Assembly: GCA_014800895.1 (NCBI GenBank)
Contig: JAAVFG010000040.1
Location: forward strand, 36,520-100,519
Length of the DNA stretch: 64,000 nucleotides
Source: Bacteroidales bacterium
GTDB lineage: Bacteria > Bacteroidota > Bacteroidia > Bacteroidales > Muribaculaceae
Reading direction: 5' to 3'
Below are positions 48,601 to 57,091 of the stretch, piece after piece. The notes beneath the pieces are model-generated. The model had not been told where the DNA came from. It was given only the letters and a program-made list of their open reading frames with translations, and did not search any database. Each line of letters opens with the position of its first letter. Within the stretch, counting starts at the first letter, position 1. Made by a program: the position numbers and the translations under genes.

Positions 48601-51456
48601 GTCAGTAGTGCTTATACCGCAGAGAATATAGCTGTCCGGATAAGAAGTGCCGACAGGTACTTTCACAATTCCACCTTTCTCAATACCTTCTTTAACTATT
48701 ATTTCTCTTTCAGGTGTCCAAAGAGAGGTCTGCACGGGAGGAATCTTATCTGACTTTCTCCAGATAATAAATTCTGTGGTAACATTCTCCTCATTGGCTG
48801 AATCAGCGGTATCTCCCTCATTCTCATCAGTCCTCTTTTCTATTGGGTCGAGTGATAAGGTAAGTTTATATTTTCCCGATGCAAGGGTGTGTATATCTAA
48901 GGGGAAAGCGCCACTTTCAAATTCTCCGGAGGAGATTGAAGAAGCATCATTCAAAGCCACAAGAGAATAGTACACCTTTGTCTTGACCGGATGATCAAGC
49001 ATGTCATATACCCCAATATTCCCTATCTTCTCTTTACTATCGGCATCAATCAATTCCGGTATGTCGGCACGTATGCTATAGCTTTTTCCCATCATAAAGG
49101 AGATGGCGGGGGCGGATTGGGTTTCTCCCGCCGCATCGGTAGCGGTAATCTTCATCATGTAACGCCCTATGCTATAAGGCGTATCTTTCAAGCCCTCGGT
49201 TGATAGCTCGATTCTGAATTTTCCTGAGTCGTCAGTGATAACCTCCCCTCCGTAAGTATCAGCTCCCTGCAGTGCTCCAAACCATCGCCAGGGAGAGAAA
49301 GAGATATCATACTTTACGGCTGCACGGGCTACCGGCATTCCTGAATAAGTCCGCACAGACCCGTTTATTACCAACATATCCCCCGGCTTAACATCGCCAT
49401 CTATACCGGAAGTCTCGATAAAGAATGTAGGGGTCTTATAATCTGCTAGCTGAAACGACCTTGAAGTTAAAAAGGAATTTAAGACTGTAATAGCTTTATT
49501 CTTCCCGGGTAATTCCGCACTGTTTGACTCCTCCTTCGTTTTCATCAAGATACTCCAGTTACCAAGGAGTCCGTTTTTAGGAAGCACGAATGACCCCGCT
49601 ATTCGTCCGAATCTGTCGGAATTCAAATTAACGCTATCTATCTGCTGATAATTGGCGTCCATCAGATACACCGTCACATCTTTCTCCGGGCAAGTTGACA
49701 ATTCCATATCATTCTTGGAATAGACCACTCCCGTGAAGCGTACGGTATCCCCGGGATGATATATTGAAAGGTCAGAGAAAAGTGAGCCGGAAGTAATCGG
49801 TTTTTCCTTTTTATTTCCGCCATTCCCATAGCCATATAGATAATCATAAAGAAAATCGGTGCCTTTTCTTACAGTCACTTCATATCTCCCCTTCGGAATA
49901 TTCACACTTCCGGCAGCATCCGTGATAAGAGTTGTTACTTTCCCTTTACCGGGATATGAATCTGATAGTAAAGATACCGTCGCTCCGGTTACAGGAGACT
50001 GATTCCTGCCATCCACCACGAAATAGGTCAAGCCGGATTTATCATCCGTACCCGACATCTGTATCCCTCTCAGACGACTTACTAAAAATGTGGAAAAATT
50101 CTTTCGGTCGGAATTATTAATTATCAATCCGTTAAGATCCCGTGAAGCGGATGCGACCAATGCATATGTTCCGCTCTCAAGTCCGGGTATCTCAAATGTT
50201 CCGGCAGTCCGGAAAGGAATCTCCTCCTGCGGCAGATTCACCTCCACTACTCTCTTTACTGTTCCGCTCTTCAAATCTTCCTTACTGCACCTTCCGCTCC
50301 TGTTATCTTTCAGACGGACTGCAAGGAGATAGAAGTGTGACAGATTATCAGAGGTTATCTCCGCCTTGAAGGATGACTCAGGAAGAATTTGTGAAGGAAT
50401 AGTAAGACTTACCTCTTTCGCTTCCATATTCTTCAGGATAGCTTTGAGGGATTTCGCATCTTTACATTCTGGGAATGAACTAAGATATGAAGAGATGAGT
50501 AGATAGAGATCTCTATATTTTTCTTTATCTTTTGGTGAGTATAGAGATGAATATTCGGAAAGGAATAGCCCGCAATAGGGTGTGTCACGATATTTTTCGA
50601 TTGCTGCTTTCCATCTCTCCCTTCTATCCTCCTGAGATGACACTCCATTTGCAAAGACTCCGGCATTTTCTGACTTAAGAAACTTATATTCCATGTAGGC
50701 GCCAGCCTCTGTGGGATGCCCTGAAGAATGGATATCCATATTGCTTTTCCATATCCTGCCTGCGAGAGAATCATCTTTTTTTGAATGAAATTCTGATGCT
50801 GCTACATTGAAAGGAATGGTTTTCTTTTCATCCCTGTTTACAACCTTGAGATTGGCTACACTCTGTAGCGTCATGAAGTCAAAGAGAGAGAACCCCGCTC
50901 TATCTGCTTTTTCTGCATCCGTGATGATTGGAGCAAACCCTTTCAGTGAAACATCCTTATACTTCTCCGCTCCTTTCATAGCCTCCTCTGTCAGACTGTC
51001 CACGACAACCGTGAACATCTTTCCGCTCCATTCAGCTATCTCATCCGGGCGAGGCGAAACAGGAATTACCCTTTGATTATAGAGATAACTCTTCTCTCGG
51101 TAAATATCACCGTATAAGCGGGTCTCGAGCAGTAGAGCCAACGATGAATAAGGGGCTGACAAATTTCGGGAGAGGGAGTCAAAGAGCTCTACCCCTCTCT
51201 GTGCGTTATCAGCCGAAACAAGATTTTCTGCTATTACTATCTGCATAGCCGCCCGCAACGCCTCCACTCCGTCATTTCTTCCGAGAGCCGCTTTAAGCAT
51301 AGGTCGAGCGTTCTGCTCCACACTCTTTGGAAACGCAAAATCAGGAGTGGCAAAGGAATTATTATCAGTACTCTTCTTCGCCATAGCGCCTAATCCGATT
51401 AAAACAAAAAGGATCCACGCTAAGCAGATCCCTCTTATATCCTCTTTTATCTTCAT
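45664..51456 (-). CDS. Alpha-2-macroglobulin family protein (1930 aa), no CxEQ thioester motif
   Basis: Signal peptide; MG2-like SDLSIYHPGDTVRFTGVVYSKN, A2M-core-like TPLAFFMSDLTTDKEGVATLSFRLPAANATWQLQLLGYT, and terpenoid-cyclase-like ALGKLQNKDGGWSWCENMEPSEWIT. Confidence 0.88.
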   Translation of the reverse strand: MKIKEDIRGICLAWILFVLIGLGAMAKKSTDNNSFATPDFAFPKSVEQNARPMLKAALGRNDGVEALRAAMQIVIAENLVSADNAQRGVELFDSLSRNLSAPYSSLALLLETRLYGDIYREKSYLYNQRVIPVSPRPDEIAEWSGKMFTVVVDSLTEEAMKGAEKYKDVSLKGFAPIITDAEKADRAGFSLFDFMTLQSVANLKVVNRDEKKTIPFNVAASEFHSKKDDSLAGRIWKSNMDIHSSGHPTEAGAYMEYKFLKSENAGVFANGVSSQEDRRERWKAAIEKYRDTPYCGLFLSEYSSLYSPKDKEKYRDLYLLISSYLSSFPECKDAKSLKAILKNMEAKEVSLTIPSQILPESSFKAEITSDNLSHFYLLAVRLKDNRSGRCSKEDLKSGTVKRVVEVNLPQEEIPFRTAGTFEIPGLESGTYALVASASRDLNGLIINNSDRKNFSTFLVSRLRGIQMSGTDDKSGLTYFVVDGRNQSPVTGATVSLLSDSYPGKGKVTTLITDAAGSVNIPKGRYEVTVRKGTDFLYDYLYGYGNGGNKKEKPITSGSLFSDLSIYHPGDTVRFTGVVYSKNDMELSTCPEKDVTVYLMDANYQQIDSVNLNSDRFGRIAGSFVLPKNGLLGNWSILMKTKEESNSAELPGKNKAITVLNSFLTSRSFQLADYKTPTFFIETSGIDGDVKPGDMLVINGSVRTYSGMPVARAAVKYDISFSPWRWFGALQGADTYGGEVITDDSGKFRIELSTEGLKDTPYSIGRYMMKITATDAAGETQSAPAISFMMGKSYSIRADIPELIDADSKEKIGNIGVYDMLDHPVKTKVYYSLVALNDASSISSGEFESGAFPLDIHTLASGKYKLTLSLDPIEKRTDENEGDTADSANEENVTTEFIIWRKSDKIPPVQTSLWTPEREIIVKEGIEKGGIVKVPVGTSYPDSYILCGISTTDGSVKYQWFKISEGIISIPVEAPGEMERVKVMLTGMHDFQSQSSTIRLIPATQLQQLEITSDIFRDRVSPDAQEEWKFNFTLNGKRMADIPVMAVLSNKALNALAPFNWHFNPYNDDLYWNEPGMIRSENIGNIQNDFRTSSYHPVGSYVIAYPEWNLYGYSLYSPNRNGQIRIRGTRAAGAVKYKSASAPLYAMAKTEGIAVEDAVVNEMFDGAMVESKATAGADNGGENEPLRSVETPLAFFMSDLTTDKEGVATLSFRLPAANATWQLQLLGYTPDMRGSVLTRDIVAARSVMVSMNPPRFVRTGDKMQVSATIFNNSGEDASIGGEFIIDNPLTGEILAKETASAEMVKSMGSRIITVEYLVPSDLSALRIRVYGIGERSRDGEQTIIPVLPSSQPVIEGNTFYAAPGEEDIIVKLHDKGKAETVTLQYVDNPIWECVTALPSLSQKDSRSSLSLADDLFSNATAAGLIKRYPEIREALDLFASEENRSDSTLVSNLQKNEQLKVVTSNNTPWVNNAQGETMRMMNLVNYTDSSRVASAIAETIEALGKLQNKDGGWSWCENMEPSEWITRSVIRRFAMMKRSGYLPSEAEEMIRRGMRYVDTEIVKEWRKIGAKNFSYLSLLDYFYDCDAFVNISHSREMQEIKRKMISAGENGWKGMDLYDKATFSSILYKDGKRKEAESILNSISEFASSSKDKGIWFDNLSGGFKGLGKLRVTAHILQTMQSIRPASGDIDGMRQWLLLSKQTENWGDGVTAAEVVNAILTTGANWTTPSSLPEVYLNGEKLELPRIAAKTGAFTLSLTGKRGEVKIHRNASGPAWGGVVSQYVAPIREVKKEGNAQLSISKALYTVTADEDGSRAITGSLAQGDKVRVTLTLKTDRDLQYVVVNDNRSALLEPAEQVSDYTSTGGVWYYKEVRNEATNLFIPYLPKGTHIITYDCYVDRAGSYSLGIATAQSLYAPSITAHSSGELVKTD

Positions 51457-51462
51457 TTACTT

Positions 51463-51909
51463 CTATTTTTTCTTATCCTTCTTTCTCTTTTGACTCATAT
51501 CGTGCAGTTTCTTGACAAAGGTATTCTCAGCTTCTTTCATCTTGAAAATCTGCTTCTCTGTAAGAAATTTACCAAATTCCTCATCATACTTACTCTCTAT
51601 CTCCTCCTCGCGGGCGCGAAGACGGTTGAGAGTGGCATAATCCTGTTCGGTAGCAGTCTTATCCTTTATCTTACGATGGATGGCAAACATCTCTTTACGG
51701 AGAGCATGACGCTCATCGGAGAGACGGTTGTAGACCTCACTGAATTTCTTCTGGGCTTCCGCGTTCATCTCCATATCCTGAGAGATATATTTCATTTTAA
51801 ATTCCCTGAATTCCTTTCTTTGCTCAGGGGTAGGCTCCCCCTTCGGCTGGGCTATCGCCGGAATAATCGAGAAAATCAGAAGAGAGAGCAAGAAGTAAAG
51901 TTTTTTCAT
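51463..51909 (-). CDS. Small periplasmic helical protein, Spy/CpxP (LTXXQ)-like
   Basis: Signal peptide (MKKLYFLLSLLIFSIIPAIAQ), charged helical body, FLTEKQIFKMKEAE; 6 nt upstream of the A2M gene. Confidence 0.6.
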   Translation of the reverse strand: MKKLYFLLSLLIFSIIPAIAQPKGEPTPEQRKEFREFKMKYISQDMEMNAEAQKKFSEVYNRLSDERHALRKEMFAIHRKIKDKTATEQDYATLNRLRAREEEIESKYDEEFGKFLTEKQIFKMKEAENTFVKKLHDMSQKRKKDKKK

Positions 51910-51958
51910 ATCTTATTTTAACGATTTCTTTGGGTTTTCCAGTAATTAAGGGTAGGTA

Positions 51959-52399
51959 TTACTTCTCTTCCGCGTTCCCATCTTCGTCAGAAGATAGCGC
52001 CCTCCCCATATCTTTTTCAAAATCAGCCATATTATCATAGCTCTCTATCAGAGAATAATAATCCTCATCCTTATATTCGGGGAGCGCGTAGAGGTCAAGG
52101 TCGGGATCGCTTTCCATCAGCAAAGCTATATGCTCGGGAGGATTATCAAGATTCATGGAAGCATTTTGAGATGCCACATGAAAGACTTTCATCATACACC
52201 ATATACCGGCAAACATGGCGGCAAGATACACATATGGCTTCATCCGCTGCCATGCGCTCATCTTCTCAGCTATCGGCTGCGCGGGCTGCTCCGGTAATCG
52301 CTCCGACATATCTTTGCAGAAGGCTTCGAAATATCCCTCCGGAACTTTCCACCCCGGGTTCTTTCCAAATTTCTCTTTTAGCCTTTCTTCCTGATTCAT
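51959..52399 (-). CDS. Single-TM protein next to an ECF sigma factor (possible anti-sigma or regulatory partner)
   Basis: Start MNQEERLKEKFG chosen inside ORF-track 52486; one TM (YVYLAAMFAGIWCMMKVF) with acidic C-terminal region. Confidence 0.6.
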   Translation of the reverse strand: MNQEERLKEKFGKNPGWKVPEGYFEAFCKDMSERLPEQPAQPIAEKMSAWQRMKPYVYLAAMFAGIWCMMKVFHVASQNASMNLDNPPEHIALLMESDPDLDLYALPEYKDEDYYSLIESYDNMADFEKDMGRALSSDEDGNAEEK

Positions 52400-52484
52400 A
52401 ATCTCTTTCTCTTTATTGTGTTTTCCAATTCCCCTTTCTGAACACATTTTCTCTCCCCTTGCGGGGATTCTTTTCCCTATGGAC

Positions 52485-52527
52485 AAAAAAAGAAGGTAAC
52501 GGTTTAATCATTACCTTCAATTTTTTT
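52485..52527 (-). terminator. Terminator or attenuator between the ECF sigma gene and the membrane-protein gene
   Basis: Perfect 8-bp stem GAAGGTAA / TTACCTTC (52492-52499 / 52511-52518) with a 7-T run on either strand. Confidence 0.75.
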
Positions 52528-52571
52528 CCTTATTTCTTTATTTTTTTAATTTTCTCCGTCACGATCCGGGT

Positions 52572-53135
52572 TCAAATCTCCTCCTTATCAAGATACTGGG
52601 TAAGTTTTTTTACTGCATGATGATATGAGGCTTTCAGGGCTCCGACAGATGTGCCGAGTATTTCCGACATCTCCTCATATTTCATCTCGTCATAATAACG
52701 CATGTTGAATACGAGTCTCTGCTTTTCAGGGAGTGTCAGGATCGCCTCCTGAAGCTTACGCTGTATCTCGTCGCCGTCGAAATATTCATCGGCTTCAAGA
52801 GAATTGAGAAGGAAATCATCCTCCCCGTCAGATGATACGTTATTGCGTGTCCTCTCCTTATTTAGGAAATTGATGGTCTCATTCACAGCTATCTTATATA
52901 GCCAGGTGGATAATTTGGCATCCCCACGGAAATTATGGAGATTATTCCATGCCTTCATGAAGCAATTCTGGAGAAGATCGTTGGCGTCATCATGGCTCAG
53001 CACCATCTTACGTATCTGCCAGTATATCTGTTCTCCGTATGTGCGCATAAGGAGATCAAAACCCGCTTTTGCAGTCCGCGGGTTCTGAAGATCCTTGACC
53101 AATTTCTGTTCATCTATCGGAGGAGTATAACTCAT
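52572..53135 (-). CDS. RNA polymerase sigma factor, ECF (sigma-70 family)
   Basis: Region 2 DANDLLQNCFMKAWNNLHNFRGDAKLSTWLYKIAVNETINFLNK; region 4 LPEKQRLVFNMRYYDEMKYEEMSEILGTSVGALKASYHHAVKKL. Confidence 0.94.
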   Translation of the reverse strand: MSYTPPIDEQKLVKDLQNPRTAKAGFDLLMRTYGEQIYWQIRKMVLSHDDANDLLQNCFMKAWNNLHNFRGDAKLSTWLYKIAVNETINFLNKERTRNNVSSDGEDDFLLNSLEADEYFDGDEIQRKLQEAILTLPEKQRLVFNMRYYDEMKYEEMSEILGTSVGALKASYHHAVKKLTQYLDKEEI

Positions 53136-53191
53136 CTACGGGGTGGGGTAAATTATTCTACCCCTTGATTCTCTTTTTTGAGGGAGCAGCT

Positions 53192-54403
53192 TTACTCTAC
53201 CCCTCTGTTCTCTTTATTGAAGATATGGCGGAGACGTGAGAAGATACGTTGTGAAGTGGACTTATCAGGCACAATATTCGGATTATCCTTCAGGCTCTCG
53301 ATAGCCGCTTTCTCGGTATCATTCAAGTTCTCAGGCATGTATACCATCACGTTCACAAGGATATCTCCCTTCGCAGAGCTCTGGAATTTGGGAAGACCCT
53401 TGCCACGCAGACGGAGCACCTTGCCGGGCTGTGTGCCGGGAGCAATCTTGAGACGAGCCTTACCCTCCACCATCGGGACTTCTGCTGATCCTCCGAGCAC
53501 TGCCGTAGGAATATCGAGCATAAGGTTATAGATAAGATCATCACCGTCGCGAATCAACTCAGGATCCTTCTCCTCCTGAATCTTGATAAGAAGATCGCCG
53601 TTTACGCCGCCATGACGGGGAGCGTTACCCTGTCCGCGCATCGTAAGCACCATTCCATCCTCAACACCGGCAGGGATGGTAAATTCCACAATCTCCTCTT
53701 TCTTTTCAACGCCTGTACCCCCACAATAAGTACATGCCTCGGAAATAATTTTTCCTTCGCCGTTACATTCGGGGCAGACAGTGGTGCTGTGCATCGGTCC
53801 CATAAAGGTCTGTTGCACGGTATCGACATAGCCTGTGCCGTGGCATCGGGGACAGGTCTTGAAGGCTGTGCCATCCTTGGCTCCGGTGCCGTTACAGTGT
53901 GAGCAAGCCACCATCTTTGGAATCTTCAGCTTCTTTGTCACGCCGTTCATGATATCCTTGAGAGTGACTTTCACAGTGATACGGAGGTCGGTGCCTTTGT
54001 TGACATGCTTACGTGGACGCGCACTGCTTCTGCCGCCGTAACTGCTATAGCTGCCGCCACCCATATCGCCGAAAATATCGCCGAAGTGGGCGAAGATATC
54101 CTCCATTGACATGCCGCCGCCGAAGCCTCCGCCATAGTTACCGCCTCCGCCGCCATACCCGGCACCCATGCTGTGTCCGAACTGGTCATACTTGGCTCTC
54201 TTGTCGGTATCGCTCAATACATCATATGCCTCTGCCGCCTCCTTGAATTTCTCCTCGGCATCTTTCTTCTCAGCCTCGGAAGCCTGGCTCCATTTATCAG
54301 GGTGATATTTGATAGCCATCTTTCGATAGGCTTTCTTTATCTCATCGGCGGAAGCACCCTTGCTTACGCCTAAGACGTCATAGTAATCTCTTTTTTCTGC
54401 CAT
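53192..54403 (-). CDS. dnaJ: Molecular chaperone DnaJ
   Basis: J-domain [34 protein letters not shown]; Gly-rich linker; four CxxCxGxG-type zinc motifs. Confidence 0.97.
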   Translation of the reverse strand: MAEKRDYYDVLGVSKGASADEIKKAYRKMAIKYHPDKWSQASEAEKKDAEEKFKEAAEAYDVLSDTDKRAKYDQFGHSMGAGYGGGGGNYGGGFGGGMSMEDIFAHFGDIFGDMGGGSYSSYGGRSSARPRKHVNKGTDLRITVKVTLKDIMNGVTKKLKIPKMVACSHCNGTGAKDGTAFKTCPRCHGTGYVDTVQQTFMGPMHSTTVCPECNGEGKIISEACTYCGGTGVEKKEEIVEFTIPAGVEDGMVLTMRGQGNAPRHGGVNGDLLIKIQEEKDPELIRDGDDLIYNLMLDIPTAVLGGSAEVPMVEGKARLKIAPGTQPGKVLRLRGKGLPKFQSSAKGDILVNVMVYMPENLNDTEKAAIESLKDNPNIVPDKSTSQRIFSRLRHIFNKENRGVE

Positions 54404-54415
54404 GATTCCGGAATT

Positions 54416-55066
54416 TTACTGTCCTACTACTACCTTGGCATGACGAAGCACCTTGTCATTCATCATATAGCCTTTCTCCACAGTGTCAAGGATTTTACCC
54501 TTTGCATCCTCATCAGGCACAGGCACTACGGAAATAGCTTCATGACGGTCGGCATCAAAATCCTTATCCTCGGGATCCATCTCCTTCACGCCATTCTGCT
54601 CCATATATTTTTTAAGTTTCTTATAGATGAGCTCCATACCTTCACGGATGGAAGCGGCATCCTGACTGTCAGCAGTAGCTTTTAAGGCACGCTCGAAATC
54701 GTCTACGATAGGAAGAAGTCCCTTAAATGCGCCTTCTCCGCCATTCTTGATCAATTCTGATTTCTCTTTCAAGGTGCGCTTGCGGAAATTATCGAATTCT
54801 GCCATGAGGAAAAGATATTCTTTCTTCTCCTTAGCTAATTCCTCTTTCAACTTAGCCACCTCATCTTCTGCTGTGACAGCACCTTCCGCTACTGTCTCCT
54901 CAGCTGTCTGATCCTCAGCAGGGGTAGGATTCACATCATCCACCACTACTGCCTCAGGGTTCTCTACATTCTGCTCGTTATCTTTATTCTGATTCTCTTC
55001 CATAGTCTTTTTATAATTCTGACGGTCGCGTCCGAAATAGCCGTGACGATGTCTGTTCTTACCCAT
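54416..55066 (-). CDS. grpE: Nucleotide exchange factor GrpE; alternative start at 55003
   Basis: FLMAEFDNFRKRTLKEKSELIKNGGEGAFKGLLPIVDDFERAL; DADRHEAISVVP; LDTVEKGYMMNDKVLRHAKVVVGQ. Confidence 0.95.
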   Translation of the reverse strand: MGKNRHRHGYFGRDRQNYKKTMEENQNKDNEQNVENPEAVVVDDVNPTPAEDQTAEETVAEGAVTAEDEVAKLKEELAKEKKEYLFLMAEFDNFRKRTLKEKSELIKNGGEGAFKGLLPIVDDFERALKATADSQDAASIREGMELIYKKLKKYMEQNGVKEMDPEDKDFDADRHEAISVVPVPDEDAKGKILDTVEKGYMMNDKVLRHAKVVVGQ

Positions 55067-55199
55067 ATGTTTATATCAAATTCTTAGCCAAAATATGTTA
55101 AAATTACAGACTTCGCCCTTTTATTTCTATCCTGACAGCCTGATTACTTAAATATCTTTAGCGGAATCTTCAGGATACTGAGTGATATGCGGATGTCTG

Positions 55200-56126
55200 T
55201 TACATTTTTAACAAATAAGAACCCTCTATGGTTGCATCATCTTCAAATGCTTTGAGTGTTTCTTCCGCCTCCCCTTTACTCCTGAACATGCCATATATCG
55301 AGCTCCCGCTTCCGCTCATTGAAGCATATAGCGCGCCTTTCTTGTAAAGCTTCTCTTTTATTTCTTCAAGGAGCGGATAGCGAGGAAAAAGGGAATCCTC
55401 AAAGTCATTTTTCACTTTTTCTCTCCATTCCTCTATGGGCAGCGAGGGAAGTTGGCGTAAATCAAAATCAGAGCGGCGGGGTGTCACACCGGCAAATGCT
55501 TCGCGGGTGGAGACATAGATATCCGGTTTGATAAGCACGAGCCAGTACCCTGATAGATTCAATCCTATCTCTTTCAGCTCCTCTCCTACCCCTTCCGCAT
55601 AGGCTGGTTGATTGAGGATGAAGAATGGACAATCGGCGCCCAACTTTAGAGCCATTTCTGATAAGGCGCGTCGGGTTATCTCCTTTCCGGGATGAGTTGC
55701 GTTATATTTCTCCGCAAGAGCAAGAAGGGTGAAGGCTGCATCCGCACTTCCTCCTCCCAGACCGGCACCGTCCGGAAGATATTTCTCAAGTATCACTATT
55801 TCGTCGGAGAAGTCCGCCCCTGTAGCTTCACAGAAAAGGCTTGAGGCTTTATATACTAAATTGGATTCTAACGGACATTCTATTTCTCTCCCTTTAAACA
55901 GGAACCGAGGCAACGCACCTTCTCTTGCATCATCGCTGTCGGGATTCTCTCCATATTCGGAAGTTAACGGCGCCAATTCAAGTATGTCACAAAACCGGAC
56001 GGGATTCTCAGGCTTCCCGGCTTCTTTCCCTATGGGATAGAAAACGGTCTGCAAATCATGGTAACCGTCCGGACGTCTCCCCACTATCTGCAGACCGATA
56101 TTTATCTTGGCATTTACAAAAAACAT
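55200..56126 (-). CDS. ispE: 4-(cytidine 5'-diphospho)-2-C-methyl-D-erythritol kinase
   Basis: NAKINIGLQIVGRRPDGYHDLQTVFYP; PDGAGLGGGSADAAFTL; ASMSGSGSSIYGMF (GHMP kinase motifs). Confidence 0.96.
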   Translation of the reverse strand: MFFVNAKINIGLQIVGRRPDGYHDLQTVFYPIGKEAGKPENPVRFCDILELAPLTSEYGENPDSDDAREGALPRFLFKGREIECPLESNLVYKASSLFCEATGADFSDEIVILEKYLPDGAGLGGGSADAAFTLLALAEKYNATHPGKEITRRALSEMALKLGADCPFFILNQPAYAEGVGEELKEIGLNLSGYWLVLIKPDIYVSTREAFAGVTPRRSDFDLRQLPSLPIEEWREKVKNDFEDSLFPRYPLLEEIKEKLYKKGALYASMSGSGSSIYGMFRSKGEAEETLKAFEDDATIEGSYLLKM

Positions 56127-56196
56127 TATATTATTCTTTGTCTGTTTCTTTTTTATCTTTTACTTTTCTGACCTTTGGCTGCGCGATTGCCCTATA

Positions 56197-57066
56197 TTAC
56201 TGCTTGAGTCGCAACCATCTCCAGCCGTAAGTCCTTTTGGCATTACGCTTGAGATAACGGTCGAGCACTTCGGGCTCCTCTACCACTTTCCCTTCTGTTT
56301 TAGAGGGATGGATAAGATGAAAACCGTCTTCGCGCTCCCTTAGCACGCCTATTTCAAGAGCATCGGTGGAGGGCTCGGGGGAGAGGATGATTACGATATC
56401 GCCATCCTTAAGATTATCTTTCACATCCTTATAGGCTGCATATTCGCGCTTCAGATGAGGTATCTTATGAGTGCGATAACCCATCTCCACCATCTTCTGC
56501 GCCTCATATGTGGCGGAATCTTTAAGGGCAGCATATCGGCTTCGTTCGCGGGTGACTTTCTCCAAGGACTTCGTGCGGAATTGATCTGAATAATTTTCTG
56601 TCAGTTCAGTCACATTATTTCTGGACTTATTGTCCACAATCCAGTCGGAGACATACACCATCTTGGAAGCGAATCCATCCTCATTACCGCGACGGTAAGT
56701 GATGTTACGCAATTCATCCGCATACTCATTTATCCTCTTGTGTCCGGGAGATGTCGAGAGACGCGCCAGAGCCACAACGGTATTCAGAAAACTCATGTCA
56801 TCAAAAGCATCCGTGCGCATATTGAGGTTCCCTGTCGCATCTTCCATCGTCACTTCCTCTGCAGGCGTACCTACGAATGACTCAGCAACCTTCCCTACAA
56901 GTCGGGTGGGATCTCCTCCCGGTGTGTAATTCATCTCGATAATATTCATTATCTTGACGGTGTCCACCTGACCTGAGGGCATGGCGGCACTTGCCTCTAC
57001 TGCAAAGGAGAGAGCAAGTGCCAACATAAGGATACATGACAGGAATGATAATTTATATTTCTTCAT
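56197..57066 (-). CDS. DUF1460 / N-acetylmuramoyl-L-alanine amidase-like protein
   Basis: Start at MKKYKLSFLSCILMLALALSFAVEASA chosen inside ORF-track 57183; RTDAFDDMSFLNTVVAL, NITYRRGNEDGFASKMVYVSDWI, GDIVIILSPEPSTDALEIGV. Confidence 0.82.
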   Translation of the reverse strand: MKKYKLSFLSCILMLALALSFAVEASAAMPSGQVDTVKIMNIIEMNYTPGGDPTRLVGKVAESFVGTPAEEVTMEDATGNLNMRTDAFDDMSFLNTVVALARLSTSPGHKRINEYADELRNITYRRGNEDGFASKMVYVSDWIVDNKSRNNVTELTENYSDQFRTKSLEKVTRERSRYAALKDSATYEAQKMVEMGYRTHKIPHLKREYAAYKDVKDNLKDGDIVIILSPEPSTDALEIGVLREREDGFHLIHPSKTEGKVVEEPEVLDRYLKRNAKRTYGWRWLRLKQ

Positions 57067-57091
57067 TTTCAAGATTTCCTTCTTCTCTTGA

